Shown: positions 54,827 through 63,838 of the stretch, in pieces
How the letters are laid out: each line of letters begins with the position of its first letter
Position numbering within the stretch: the stretch's first letter is position 1
From: Psychromonas aquimarina ATCC BAA-1526
GTDB lineage: Bacteria; Pseudomonadota; Gammaproteobacteria; Enterobacterales; Psychromonadaceae
DNA length: 64,000 nucleotides
Assembly: GCF_000428725.1 (NCBI RefSeq)
Contig: NZ_KE386792.1
Location: 302,234 to 366,233 of the forward strand
Direction of reading: 5' to 3'
Program-made: the position numbers and the translations under genes
Notes under the pieces: model-generated
The model's database searches: none
What the model was told of the DNA's origin: nothing
What the model saw: only the letters and a program-made list of their open reading frames with translations

Positions 54827-54870
54827 TATCGTTCAAGCAGACTGCGATTACTTTACTAGAGCGCTCTTTG

Positions 54871-55515
54871 TTAAAGGAACTTCTCAACCTCCGCCAGACT
54901 GGCGACTACAGCTCTTGCCCGCTCCGCGACATCTGCATCCGGCGGCAGCAGATCAGGAATCATAACAGCATAACAGCCGGCATCCAGCCCGGCCCGCATT
55001 CCGTTATTGGAATCTTCCAGCACCAGGCACTCAGCGGCGGCAGTATCGAGCTGTTCGCAGGCCATAGAATAACAGTCCGGAGCCGGTTTGCCGTTTTCTA
55101 CTTTTTCAGCAGTAATAAGCGCATCAAACAGAGATAAATAACCGCTGCCGGAAAAGTGATGCTCAACCTGCGGCAGAGCAGAGGAGGTAACCAGGGCACA
55201 TTTAAACTCTCTGCTTTTAAGTCCGGCAAACAATTCTTCGAACCCAGTTTTATAAGCAATACCCTTCTCTATTTCAGCCTCTAACATGACATCCCGCACC
55301 AGCCTGAAACGCGCCATATCAAGCTGCTCAGCAAATTTCATCTGCAGCAGACGTTCGCACTCAGCGTCCTGTACACCGATAAACTTTTTATAATACTCAT
55401 CGGTCAGCTCTAAACCTTGTTCGCTGACTGCATGCTGCCAGCTCTTTTTGTACAGGCCTTCCGTATCAAATATCAGGCCGTCCATATCGAATAGTACTGC
55501 TTTAATGTCCATCAT
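54871..55515 (-). CDS. HAD-superfamily phosphatase (beta-phosphoglucomutase-like)
   Basis: This 214-residue protein has HAD motifs: DMDGLIFDTEG (I, with the nucleophile Asp), VTSSALP (II), GKPAPD with Lys (III) and VLEDSNNGMRAG (IV). The cap lies between about 17 and 90, as in YniC/YcjU-type enzymes. It is predicted to act on a sugar phosphate such as 2-deoxyglucose 6-phosphate or beta-glucose 1-phosphate; the exact substrate is not clear. First or second Met is possible. Confidence 0.9.
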   Translation of the reverse strand: MMDIKAVLFDMDGLIFDTEGLYKKSWQHAVSEQGLELTDEYYKKFIGVQDAECERLLQMKFAEQLDMARFRLVRDVMLEAEIEKGIAYKTGFEELFAGLKSREFKCALVTSSALPQVEHHFSGSGYLSLFDALITAEKVENGKPAPDCYSMACEQLDTAAAECLVLEDSNNGMRAGLDAGCYAVMIPDLLPPDADVAERARAVVASLAEVEKFL

Positions 55516-55568
55516 ATCTCCATTGTTAATAAACTGAATAACATAACTGCTGATAATTGAACTGAATT

Positions 55569-56009
55569 TTATAGTTTTTTAATGGTCATCTGATATTCAC
55601 CGTAAGGGTGAGCATAAACTGCGATGCTGAAAAAAGTTTCCATCGCTTCTATTTCAACGATCTGTTCATTATTTTCAGCCGTGCCGGATACCTTGATTCC
55701 ATGCCCTGAAACAGCAAAACTCGGGTGATCCTCTTTCTCGATCAAAGAAACTGAATATCTGTCACCTGTAAATCCAAGTACATTGATAAAGGTCTGGTGC
55801 TCGCCGCCGATTATCCCCTGCAGGCGGCAAGGCTGCGGGTTTCGAGAAAACTCAAGATAGGTATAGTCGCGGCTGACTTCCTCATAACGATGAATAATAT
55901 GAGAGCGGCAGCCGGGTTCAAACGAAACAAGATCAGACGCCCCCGCAGCAGCTGTCCATAACAAAGCTGCGGCGGTAAATGTAGATAACAAGCTGTTTAT
56001 TTTATTCAT
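55569..56009 (-). CDS. Exported protein, unrecognised
   Basis: This 146-residue protein has a signal peptide (FTAAALLWTAAAGA, cleavage before SDLV). The mature part is beta-rich with two Cys that may form a disulfide (PGCRSHII, QPCRLQG). It follows the 108-residue gene after 3 bp and is likely co-transcribed. Function unknown. Confidence 0.72.
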   Translation of the reverse strand: MNKINSLLSTFTAAALLWTAAAGASDLVSFEPGCRSHIIHRYEEVSRDYTYLEFSRNPQPCRLQGIIGGEHQTFINVLGFTGDRYSVSLIEKEDHPSFAVSGHGIKVSGTAENNEQIVEIEAMETFFSIAVYAHPYGEYQMTIKKL

Positions 56010-56012
56010 TAT

Positions 56013-56339
56013 TTATACCTCTCGGCGCAGAAACAACAAACGTCCAAGATGCGCCATCTCCTCTTCCTTAGACATAACCAGGTACTCCCCGTCGACCCTT
56101 GCATGCCAGTAGAAAATCCCCTGCAGCCTGCTCTCGATCACCTCAAGCGGAGGCCTGTCCTGCTTCATCGCCTGATAACTTTCAAAAATGCAGCGCCAGC
56201 GTACCCGCTCGCCCTGCACCTCAGTCGATACGGCTCTCACACCCGGCCCGATTGCCCCGATTAAAAGCTCATCAGCAAAACGAACCAGATCGCCAGGATC
56301 CACGAAGCGTCGATGGGGGTTATTCTCTCTGTTTATCAT
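56013..56339 (-). CDS. Small cytoplasmic protein, unrecognised
   Basis: This 108-residue protein is rich in Arg and Glu, without Cys clusters or membrane segments. It contains LVRFADELLIGAIGPGV and a YLVMSKEEEMAHLGRLL tail. Function unknown; it precedes the exported protein gene in what looks like a two-gene operon. Confidence 0.6.
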   Translation of the reverse strand: MINRENNPHRRFVDPGDLVRFADELLIGAIGPGVRAVSTEVQGERVRWRCIFESYQAMKQDRPPLEVIESRLQGIFYWHARVDGEYLVMSKEEEMAHLGRLLFLRREV

Positions 56340-56643
56340 GATGCTTAATTCCGGCCAGACGGTCTGTTCATAAAAAGAAAAAGCATATCAGCTTCAAACG
56401 CAGCCGTCCTGTTAAACGTAAGAAATTGAGAAGCGGCAGCAGACCGCAAAGCCGCACTTGTATTGAATTTTAGAGTTTATCACGGCAAATCTTGCAGTCA
56501 CTTATACCCGTTAATCAAGTCATCAACACATTAAATGACTACAACACAACATTATGATTAATTAGAAAAATTGAATATTGCTTGTACCGGGTGATTAGGC
56601 TTTAATAAGAGTTTAAAGTCTAATCAAATCCATAGGACTGCTC
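56340..56643. other. Divergent intergenic region, no feature recognised
   Basis: A 304-bp AT-rich gap between divergent genes. No convincing hairpin or operator was found. Confidence 0.55.
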
Positions 56644-57978
56644 ATGTCAGAAAACCTTATTGTTGCCTATCACCTGTCTCATTCTGAAGTTCCAGCCGCA
56701 GACTCACAGGGACTATTTAAAGCGTTAACGGCAGAGTTTGTTTTTAACCACTGGCAGCCCGGGCAAGTGTATCTGCATCAGGTTAGCTATCCGCAGGGGG
56801 CGATAGTTGATTATCGCGAAGACGGCCATCACGACGGTATTTCCAGTTTCAGCTGGGATGAGTTTGTAATGGTTGATAATTTAACTAGTCGACAGTTTTG
56901 GCAGCTTGATAATAGAGAGTCATTGTTTTCTCTACTGGAATCTGAGTTTATGACAGATCTGGGCTCATCTATTTTCTGCAGTCGAGATACTCTGCACCGC
57001 ACTATATTAACCCTTGCTGATATCGAGCTGGCTGTAGACTATATTCGCCGTGCTCAGTTAGATGTGCAAGAGCTGCAGAACTGCCTGACAGAAGAGCACA
57101 CCCAGCTGCTGAAGGAACTGCTGAAGTCCGGCTTATTCAGTGAAGAGGACTTCTGCCGCGTCCGTCTTGCAGGTATAAACTGGAAAAAACTGACGACAGA
57201 GAAAGACAGTTTCAGCGGAGTGACCTTAGAGAGCCAGCTTGGATTAAGTGATACATTCGAGGCACTGCTGCGGAATATTTACCTCGACTCCCCTCCGCCT
57301 AAAACAGAGAAGCTAAGGGCAGTTATGGTTTCCTTGTCTCTAATAAAAGGGCTTCCCTGGCTGCATTATATAACAGCGGCTGAAAGAGTTATTTTACCCT
57401 GCGGGATAGTACTTATGTTATTACGTCAAAAACAATCAACGAGTATCGAAGCTATCTTCCAGCATCCTGATATTGAGCTTGAGTATGGTAACGCTGAAAA
57501 TAGTTGTGACTCTTTGATCGATCGTCTGGCTGTTTATCAGCATTTTGATCTGCTCAAATCTCTGCACAACAAACTAGGCGGATTCGATAAGCAGCAGTCT
57601 ATCCGATGCGCCTCCAGTCTATCGGCAACAGGTTCAAGTAAATTTCAAGTGGCGACTTTTAACATAGTAGAAGATCAGGAAGTCTTGAAGCGGCAGCTGC
57701 AGAGCTCTGACAGTTCACTTGAGGATGCAGCCGGCTGCGGCTATCTGCTTTTATGTAAAAAATTACTGGATAGTGAAACCATCAGCCAAGCGGAACTGGA
57801 TTCAGCCCTATTGTCGGCGGCGGAGCAGGGTTACTGTGAAATTGTAAAGCTTCTGCATAAGCACGGCGGCTCTCTGGAAGCCGGCGGACGCTGGCCTATT
57901 AGATACGCCAATAAATTTGGCTATCAGCAGCTGAAAACCTATCTGCTTGAGCAGGGCCAGGAAGACCTTCGTTTTTAG
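56644..57978 (+). CDS. Large protein with ankyrin-like C-terminus, unrecognised
   Basis: This 444-residue soluble protein has an N-terminal region (about 1-220) with no known motif. The C-terminal part (about 325-440) has two or three ankyrin-like helical pairs: LEDAAGCGYLLLCKKLL, SALLSAAEQGYCEIVKLLHKHGG and WPIRYANKFGYQQLKTYL. The whole gives a protein-binding scaffold impression; the partner is unknown. It stands alone before a strong terminator. Confidence 0.72.
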   Translation: MSENLIVAYHLSHSEVPAADSQGLFKALTAEFVFNHWQPGQVYLHQVSYPQGAIVDYREDGHHDGISSFSWDEFVMVDNLTSRQFWQLDNRESLFSLLESEFMTDLGSSIFCSRDTLHRTILTLADIELAVDYIRRAQLDVQELQNCLTEEHTQLLKELLKSGLFSEEDFCRVRLAGINWKKLTTEKDSFSGVTLESQLGLSDTFEALLRNIYLDSPPPKTEKLRAVMVSLSLIKGLPWLHYITAAERVILPCGIVLMLLRQKQSTSIEAIFQHPDIELEYGNAENSCDSLIDRLAVYQHFDLLKSLHNKLGGFDKQQSIRCASSLSATGSSKFQVATFNIVEDQEVLKRQLQSSDSSLEDAAGCGYLLLCKKLLDSETISQAELDSALLSAAEQGYCEIVKLLHKHGGSLEAGGRWPIRYANKFGYQQLKTYLLEQGQEDLRF

Positions 57979-58059
57979 CCCGGCCTGGTTGAGGCTGTAT
58001 TATCGTAATTACATCTGCCTCTAGTTCAGCGGCTAAAGCAGCGGAAATTCAATGACGAG

Positions 58060-58105
58060 GCCCTTTACCAATAAAATAAACATTTTTTTGGTAAAGGGCT
58101 TTTAT
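58060..58105 (+). terminator. Intrinsic terminator after the ankyrin-like gene
   Basis: GCCCTTTACCAA (58060-58071) and TTGGTAAAGGGC (58088-58099) pair perfectly, followed by a T-rich run. Confidence 0.85.
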
Positions 58106-58162
58106 TCTTCTTATACTCTCTGTACATACGTTCTAGGTTCGCATTAATTAAGGAGAGCAGGC

Positions 58163-58510
58163 ATGAGCATCCTTTTTACAATTGGACTTGTCGTCACAAT
58201 TACCTACTTCTTAATTCAGTTTGTCCGACAAGAGGCTGTCGAAGAGTTTTATCAAGCAGCCATTATTGATATTGAAGGCCGCCTGGACTGGGCTCACACC
58301 CGCTCATCTTATCCATTTGGTATGAAAGCTCAAATTGATGTATCCAACAAACTTTTACATCAAGCTAAAACATTATGGCGCGGTAACAAATACCATCAGG
58401 CCTATCGAGTTGCCCGTCAGTCCCAGGAGGCTATTGACAAAGCGCAGAACATCTACATCTCGGCAGGCGCAAAACGGCGGCTGTCTGCTGATAACACTAA
58501 CGCAGAATAA
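58163..58510 (+). CDS. Single-span membrane protein, unrecognised
   Basis: This 115-residue protein has an N-terminal membrane segment (LFTIGLVVTITYFLIQFV, about 4-21) and a helical, basic cytoplasmic or periplasmic tail (about 25-115) with KLLHQAKTLWRGNKYHQAYRV. AAGGAGAGC precedes the ATG. No family is recognised. Confidence 0.7.
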   Translation: MSILFTIGLVVTITYFLIQFVRQEAVEEFYQAAIIDIEGRLDWAHTRSSYPFGMKAQIDVSNKLLHQAKTLWRGNKYHQAYRVARQSQEAIDKAQNIYISAGAKRRLSADNTNAE

Positions 58511-58542
58511 AACAGGCAGGATCGACAACTCAGTCATTACAT

Positions 58543-58818
58543 TCAGATTACCTTGATCTGTACTACCTTCATGATATCCACTTCAAAGCCGGCGATAACT
58601 TCCACTGCGGGATAATAGGAGAGATCAACTCGTTTACCTTTGAGGTTTCGGTACTTATATTCGCGGCAGTATTTAAACGGGCAGTCGTATCCATCCATCA
58701 TCAGGGTATTGAGCATACATTCACCGTTAAAGCGCTGAACATGAGAGGTCACCTGCATCAACTTGCAATGAAGCAGCTGACGGTGTTTCTGCTGCATGAT
58801 TTCAACGGGGGATTTCAT
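58543..58818 (-). CDS. Small protein, unrecognised
   Basis: I choose the ATG at 58818 with AAGGAG ten bases upstream; the longer start at 58854 lacks one. The 91-residue protein has three or four Cys (LLHCKLM, GECMLN, DCPFKYC) and a beta-rich end. Function unknown. Confidence 0.62.
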   Translation of the reverse strand: MKSPVEIMQQKHRQLLHCKLMQVTSHVQRFNGECMLNTLMMDGYDCPFKYCREYKYRNLKGKRVDLSYYPAVEVIAGFEVDIMKVVQIKVI

Positions 58819-58854
58819 TGGTTTTATACTCCTTGAGGCAATTAATAAACTCAT

Positions 58855-59218
58855 CAGTATAGGTGCTTTTTTGAGCAGCGCTGAAATAACACTGGTTATT
58901 TTTCAACCGCACGCTGGAGTTAGCCATTTGCTGTATTGTTCTTGTGTAGCTCTTCTATCGCAATTTTGCTGAGTTACGAACTTTGTACAAGATTTAGTGT
59001 TTTTCCAGTACCCGCTTTCGGTGCAGGTGAGCCTGAGAAACTGTCTCGTTTTCTCCCCCGAAACAAGATAAACCAGCCGCAAATTCGCGGCCAAATTAAT
59101 TTAGCTGCTTCAGTTTATTCTTCCTATACTTTGAAGGCATCCACATTAACGAGAACGGATTTCTGGTGAATATTCAGGATCTTGAAACAACTAATAAAAA
59201 GATAAAAGAGGTGCCTTA
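58855..59218. other. Intergenic region before the antiporter
   Basis: It holds a 17-codon ORF (GTG at 59166) whose TAA stop overlaps the antiporter ATG (TAATG). The upstream frame stays open to 59100, so this may be the tail of a lost upstream gene carried along with the antiporter. No promoter was recognised with confidence. Confidence 0.5.
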
Positions 59219-60580
59219 ATGGAGCTCGAACGCCTGCAAATACAAATCTTAAGTGTCGGCCTGATACTTCTTTCGGCATTTCTCTGCGGGCGTATTACAA
59301 GAAAATTTGAACTAGGTGAAGTTGTAGGACAAATTGTGGGTGGTCTCCTTGTGGGCCCAAGCTTTATTAACTTGTTATTTCAAGGCTTAAGTTCTATAAG
59401 CTGGATTGCTGAAAGCTCATTTTATATACCCGTTATTGATCTTTACGATCAAAAATTTATTTTATATAGGGAAGTTGTCGAGAATTTCCATTTTTTTGTA
59501 TTTCTCTTCCTCGGACTTATCGCTTTTTCACTTGGTGAGGAGCTTGATGTAAAGCACCTTAAGGAAGTCGGTGTAAAAGCCGCTATTATTTGTTTTTCTC
59601 AGGCCATACTGACGTGGATACTCTTAACACTGGCTTTCTGGTTAATTTTTGATGTAAAAATAATCATAGCGCTGCTCATCGGCTCCATAGGAATGGCCAC
59701 GGCACCGGCAATGACCTTCATTATTATGAACAAGTTCGGAATTGGCGGGAAGTTAAGGAGCCTTCTGGCAAATATAGTCGTACTTGACGATATTATTGAG
59801 GTTATATTTTTCTCTATTTTCCTTGGTATTGCAGTCACCATTAAACATGGAGAAGAACTTTCTACGGGATTTATTGCCTTAAAAGTACTTGAGGAATTTT
59901 TTCTGGCTTTTCTCCTGGGTTTTTTAATCTTTCTCATTTTGAAAATCTTTGTTAGAACAATGTCAATTACCAACAATCACCATTTTGCTGACTCAAACCT
60001 CTTTTTTCCTACAATTTTAAATGAACGCCCGTCAGCAAGTATAGAAATATTACTGATTTTAATCAGCGTTATTTCAATAGGCATATCTATTGCAATCAGC
60101 CTTGACCTTCCGTTTCTTATCACCGCTGTTTTTGGCGGCTTTTTAATTTCTAATTTTCATTCACACACAATATTTGAATCATTGAGAATTAGAAATGTAA
60201 TGCCGATCTTTAATATATTCTTTTTTGCAATTATTGGTGCAAGTGTAAAACTTGAGACCTTTTCCACTGATTCCCTGCTTTTTATTGCTGTTTATATTGC
60301 AATGAGGTTGACAGGAAAGATCCTTGGAACTTGGGGGGCCTGTAAGGGAACAGGACAGGAGGCGGACATTACAAGCCTGCTTCCAAAACTAATACTGCCT
60401 CAGGCCGGAATGGCGGCAGTAGAGACCATGTATGTTGCAACTATACTGAGAGGCCCTGACGGACTCATGGTCTTTAATACCATAGTTCCAGCTATTGTGA
60501 TATTTGAGCTTTTTGGCGCCATGCTTGCTGAAACTTCACTTAAGAAATGGAAGGAAAAAGCCTTTAATAATCCAAAGTAG
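59219..60580 (+). CDS. Kef-like cation:proton antiporter (CPA2)
   Basis: This 453-residue protein has about 12 membrane segments. CPA2 marks include LGEVVGQIVGGLLVGPSF, GLIAFSLGEELDVKHL and the transport-site region ANIVVLDDIIEVIFFS with two adjacent Asp. It probably exchanges Na+ or K+ for H+. GAGG is ten bases upstream of the ATG. Most Arg codons (about 8 of 11 examined) are AGA or AGG and ATA is frequent, unlike neighbouring genes, which points to horizontal gain. Confidence 0.9.
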   Translation: MELERLQIQILSVGLILLSAFLCGRITRKFELGEVVGQIVGGLLVGPSFINLLFQGLSSISWIAESSFYIPVIDLYDQKFILYREVVENFHFFVFLFLGLIAFSLGEELDVKHLKEVGVKAAIICFSQAILTWILLTLAFWLIFDVKIIIALLIGSIGMATAPAMTFIIMNKFGIGGKLRSLLANIVVLDDIIEVIFFSIFLGIAVTIKHGEELSTGFIALKVLEEFFLAFLLGFLIFLILKIFVRTMSITNNHHFADSNLFFPTILNERPSASIEILLILISVISIGISIAISLDLPFLITAVFGGFLISNFHSHTIFESLRIRNVMPIFNIFFFAIIGASVKLETFSTDSLLFIAVYIAMRLTGKILGTWGACKGTGQEADITSLLPKLILPQAGMAAVETMYVATILRGPDGLMVFNTIVPAIVIFELFGAMLAETSLKKWKEKAFNNPK

Positions 60581-60675
60581 ACTGCCGGTTAGTGAAGATT
60601 CCGGCAGCTGCAGTGTATCAGGCTTTCCGTAAAAGCATTTATTGTTTTCTGTAACAGAAAACCTGCAGGAAAATC

Positions 60676-60694
60676 CCGCGCTCGCTTTTCCCGA
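60676..60694. repeat. Short repeat shared with 63268-63283
   Basis: CGCTCGCTTTTCCCGA occurs here and again near 63268, both intergenic. At the second place it forms the left half of a hairpin. Confidence 0.55.
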
Positions 60695-60869
60695 CTCAGA
60701 GCGTGACTGACACGCTCAAAAACTCCCATTAGCGGGCAAATTAGTTTTTCCATGTGTTAGCCTAGTTGAGCAGAATTAGACAAAAGCGAGCTAGGACAAG
60801 AACTCTAGCTCTAGTTATTTGGGCTGCATAGAAGTGCTGTCATTATATACTTTCTCTGTCTGATGCCCG

Positions 60870-61754
60870 TCATTTTCGGGACAATTCTGAGAAATAGTCT
60901 CCGAGTTTATGTGTACCGTATCTTGGAGCAATAGCATCCTGCCCCATGACCGTTAAAAAGAACTCCGCAGGCCCTCCCCATTTTTCTGGGAGCCTTTTTA
61001 CAACGCTAAGCGCCAAACTTTGCAGCCAGTCAGGTAAACAGGTGGTTTGCTCTTGTTTGTTTTGCACAAAAAAAGCCAGCTTAGCAATATCTTTACCCGA
61101 TAGTACCTCCGGTCCACCTGCTTCGAGTTCCCGCTCCCCGCTATCTATCGCTTCAAGGCAGAACCTGGCAAGATCTTCCCCGTGAATTGGATTCATTTTC
61201 ACTTCGCCAGTTCCAAACAAATAGACTCGTCCAGTCTTCGCCGCCTGATAAACTTCTTCTAAATCAGAGAAGAAACCATTTGGCCTTATCACACAAGGTA
61301 TAAGTTTATCTGAGTCCAGCAGGTGTTGAGCAAAACTCTCCTTGGCTTTTAACAGCCTGACATTTGAATATTTCCCTGCATTAAACGCAGAAACATAAAT
61401 AAATTTACTAACGCCTGCCCGCTCAGCTTCTTGTAGTAAATTAAGATTTGCTTGGTAATCAACATCTATATAACCTAATCCGTCACGCTGTCTGGTGATA
61501 CCTAAGCATGAAATTACAACGTCAACCCCATTACAGATACCATTTAACTCGTCTGGTTTGGTTACCTGCGCTTCGATAATTTGGTTTTCTCGAATACCAA
61601 GAGAAACCAGCTTGGCTTTATTTCTTACTAATGCCTTGAACTCAACTTGCTCTGTGTGCAGCTGCTTAACAATATGTAAGCCAAGGTAGCCTGTCGAACC
61701 AGCAATTAAAATACGAGATTGTTTAGTCACTGGGTTGTCTCTCAATTTGTTCAT
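60870..61754 (-). CDS. NAD(P)-binding Rossmann protein (NmrA/SDR-like)
   Basis: This 294-residue protein has an N-terminal Rossmann motif (IAGSTGYLGLHIVKQL, GxxGxxG), VDVVISCLGITRQ, and YVSAFNAG later, typical of atypical SDR/NmrA proteins. The canonical YxxxK active site is not evident, so it may bind nucleotide without dehydrogenase activity. It overlaps the upstream membrane-protein gene by 32 bp, and both are divergent from the TetR regulator. Confidence 0.87.
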   Translation of the reverse strand: MNKLRDNPVTKQSRILIAGSTGYLGLHIVKQLHTEQVEFKALVRNKAKLVSLGIRENQIIEAQVTKPDELNGICNGVDVVISCLGITRQRDGLGYIDVDYQANLNLLQEAERAGVSKFIYVSAFNAGKYSNVRLLKAKESFAQHLLDSDKLIPCVIRPNGFFSDLEEVYQAAKTGRVYLFGTGEVKMNPIHGEDLARFCLEAIDSGERELEAGGPEVLSGKDIAKLAFFVQNKQEQTTCLPDWLQSLALSVVKRLPEKWGGPAEFFLTVMGQDAIAPRYGTHKLGDYFSELSRK

Positions 61755-62361
61755 GCTCTGATCGATATGGCTCTTCTCTTACTCCGTGTGATAGAACCAG
61801 CTTAATAATGAAAATAGGTGCAAGCCACTCAAGTCCAGCGGGTGCAGATATGGTTTGTCCAATCATTACCGACAGCATGACGATCAGGAGCGCAACTGGA
61901 CGATGAAGATACAGTGGTAAAAAGTGAATGAAGATAATTGAAACTATCATAACGCCATACCAGAAAAAGGCATAAGACCAGGCCGCATCAAAACAAAGCG
62001 GCACAGCAAATAACTGAAAGTGAATTGCTGGAAATAAAAACTTACTGCCGACTAATTTTCCTAACCAATTGACCTCCAGTTTTTGGTCAGTATGGAGAAA
62101 ACGTTTCATCGAACCTAGGGAGTTAGTAAGCACACCGCCAACCATATCCAATGCAAGGGCACTTGCGACAACAATTTGAAGAATAGTCCACCCTAAATTC
62201 TGCCATGACAGGAAATACAGCACGACAGGTGCAATCAATGCGGCATAGTTCGCAATGGCACTCTCTGCCTTTGTCGAACCAAACCCTGCTGTAAAGCTAA
62301 ATTTTCCTGTGCATGCCCAGTCAATAGGGGCATTTTTTATCGTTATTTGATCTTTTGACAT
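61723..62361 (-). CDS. Multi-span membrane protein, unrecognised
   Basis: This 212-residue protein has six or so membrane segments between about 35 and 195 and a charged C-terminal tail. It resembles small conserved membrane proteins found beside NmrA-like genes, but no named family is certain. It is the first gene of the TetR-controlled operon. Confidence 0.72.
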   Translation of the reverse strand: MSKDQITIKNAPIDWACTGKFSFTAGFGSTKAESAIANYAALIAPVVLYFLSWQNLGWTILQIVVASALALDMVGGVLTNSLGSMKRFLHTDQKLEVNWLGKLVGSKFLFPAIHFQLFAVPLCFDAAWSYAFFWYGVMIVSIIFIHFLPLYLHRPVALLIVMLSVMIGQTISAPAGLEWLAPIFIIKLVLSHGVREEPYRSEHEQIERQPSD

Positions 62362-62458
62362 GATTTACTCCGGTACTTGTTAAATATTCATTAGGTTGCG
62401 CTTTTGTCGTATGAAAGTAGGGATTGGTTAGCCGTCTTTCACAACAACAAAAACTTTA

Positions 62459-62480
62459 TAGTCCACTCGGACCAAATAAT
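62459..62480. promoter_or_regulatory. TetR operator copy 1
   Basis: TAGTCCACTCGGACCAAATAAT contains a GTCC-N4-GGAC dyad. It lies between the divergent membrane-protein and TetR genes and is repeated at 62511 and 62578. Confidence 0.72.
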
Positions 62481-62510
62481 ATTACTCTATATTTTTGCTG
62501 TCAACCTTTT

Positions 62511-62532
62511 TAGTCCACCCGGTCCAAATAAT
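62511..62532. promoter_or_regulatory. TetR operator copy 2
   Basis: TAGTCCACCCGGTCCAAATAAT matches copy 1 at 20 of 22 positions and is a direct repeat 52 bp downstream. Confidence 0.72.
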
Positions 62533-62577
62533 CAAAGCAACATTTTGTAAAGTAGACTTTTTACTAGTGCTAACTTA

Positions 62578-62591
62578 TAGTCCACTCGGAC
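62578..62591. promoter_or_regulatory. TetR operator copy 3
   Basis: TAGTCCACTCGGAC equals the first 14 bases of copy 1 and sits directly before the tetR Shine-Dalgarno sequence, suggesting autorepression. Confidence 0.7.
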
Positions 62592-62606
62592 TTTTAAGGA
62601 GGAGTT

Positions 62607-63149
62607 ATGCCGAAAATTGTAGATCATGAAGCTTATCGTCAAGAGCTAGCTTTAAAAGCAGTCGATGTATTTTCTGAGCACGGATTTAACGGGCTTGGTA
62701 TGCGGGGGATTGCTGAAGCGCTGGGGGTATCTAAAAGCGCACTTTATCATTACTTTCCCAGCAAAGAAGAGTTGTTTACCGCTTGTACAGAGTTGGTCTT
62801 ACAACCTCACAGCCTCTATGGAGTCCCAGAAGGAAGCGATCTTCCAGAGGATAAAGAACAGGCAATTACTGGATTGCTCTCTGCCCTAGACAGCCGGTTT
62901 CAAGGCGAAATGGTAGTGTTACTCGATTACGTAAAGAACAGAGACACAAAAGATGTCGCAAACGACACTTTGCTTAGAATGGCAGATAATCAATTTATCT
63001 CTGAGTTGACCAAATTAGTCGGCGAGTCTAACGCTAGTCAAGCTTACGCACTTTTGTTTGGTGGTTTGATGTTAAGGCTGTTGAACGGCAAGCAGACTGA
63101 AATTGAGGAGATTGCTTCCTGGATATCAGCGCTCTCTGTAAATGAGTAG
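62607..63149 (+). CDS. TetR-family regulator
   Basis: This 180-residue protein has an N-terminal helix-turn-helix (ALKAVDVFSEHGFNGLGMRGIAEALGVSKSALYHYFPSKEELF) and a helical ligand domain. GGAGG precedes the ATG. It probably represses itself and the divergent membrane-protein/Rossmann operon via the three repeats in between. The inducer is unknown. Confidence 0.92.
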   Translation: MPKIVDHEAYRQELALKAVDVFSEHGFNGLGMRGIAEALGVSKSALYHYFPSKEELFTACTELVLQPHSLYGVPEGSDLPEDKEQAITGLLSALDSRFQGEMVVLLDYVKNRDTKDVANDTLLRMADNQFISELTKLVGESNASQAYALLFGGLMLRLLNGKQTEIEEIASWISALSVNE

Positions 63150-63269
63150 ACTAAATCATCTATTTACGGCGCAAACTTGAAAAGGTGGAGAATTTGATAG
63201 GCAGAAAATTTTAGTGCACAGGTTGTCGCTATGATTACATAGTTCAGATTAACGCCAATAAAACACCAC

Positions 63270-63292
63270 GCTCGCTTTTCCCGAAAGCGAGC
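63270..63292. terminator. Hairpin between tetR and lrp-like genes
   Basis: GCTCGCTTT (63270-63278) and AAAGCGAGC (63284-63292) pair around TCCCG. The genes converge here. On the minus strand GTGGTGTTTTATT follows. It shares a 16-base segment with 60676-60694. Confidence 0.6.
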
Positions 63293-63361
63293 CGGATAAT
63301 TTAAATTGTTAAGATCCAAAACCTGCAGAGCCGTACTTAAGCATATTGACCAGCAGAACAC

Positions 63362-63838
63362 TCAATCCAGCGGCAGTTCGGTCTTTTTGACTACCTCTCT
63401 TAATACAAAACTAGAATGTACACCGGTAACCCCTTCTAACTTGGTTAAATGCCCGAGTAAAAACTTCTCGTAATGCTCCATATCACGCACCACCACTTTT
63501 AACAAAAAATCAGCCGTCTGCCCGGTTACAATCAGACATTCCAGTACCTCAGGTAAAGCGGCAATCGCACGTTCAAAGTTATCAAAACGGTCCGGTGTAT
63601 GGCGGTCCATTGAAATACCAATCATGGCAGTTAATTTTAAGCCTAGTACCGCGGGCTTCAATAAAGTGACATGTTTGTCGATTAGTCCTGATTCCTCCAG
63701 ACGTTTAACACGGCGTGAACAGGGTGTTGGTGATAAACCAACACTGTCGGCTAACTCTAGGTTACTGATACGCGCATTCCCCTGCATCAGCTTAAGAATT
63801 TTCTTGTCAGTACGGTCTAATTTGATTACTTCCTGCAT
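63362..63838 (-). CDS. Lrp/AsnC-family regulator
   Basis: This 158-residue protein has an N-terminal helix-turn-helix (LDRTDKKILKLMQGNARISN, LADSVGLSPTPCSRRVKRLE) and a C-terminal RAM domain (about 75-150) with HLTKLEGVTGVHSSFVL. It binds amino acids as oligomers in the family. The regulated gene probably lies to the right, beyond the window edge, where the sequence is upstream DNA. Confidence 0.92.
   Translation of the reverse strand: MQEVIKLDRTDKKILKLMQGNARISNLELADSVGLSPTPCSRRVKRLEESGLIDKHVTLLKPAVLGLKLTAMIGISMDRHTPDRFDNFERAIAALPEVLECLIVTGQTADFLLKVVVRDMEHYEKFLLGHLTKLEGVTGVHSSFVLREVVKKTELPLD

Noticed and set aside
63164-63361. Minus-strand ORF after the tetR gene
   Set aside because: It spans the hairpin at 63270-63292 and has no family match or Shine-Dalgarno sequence.
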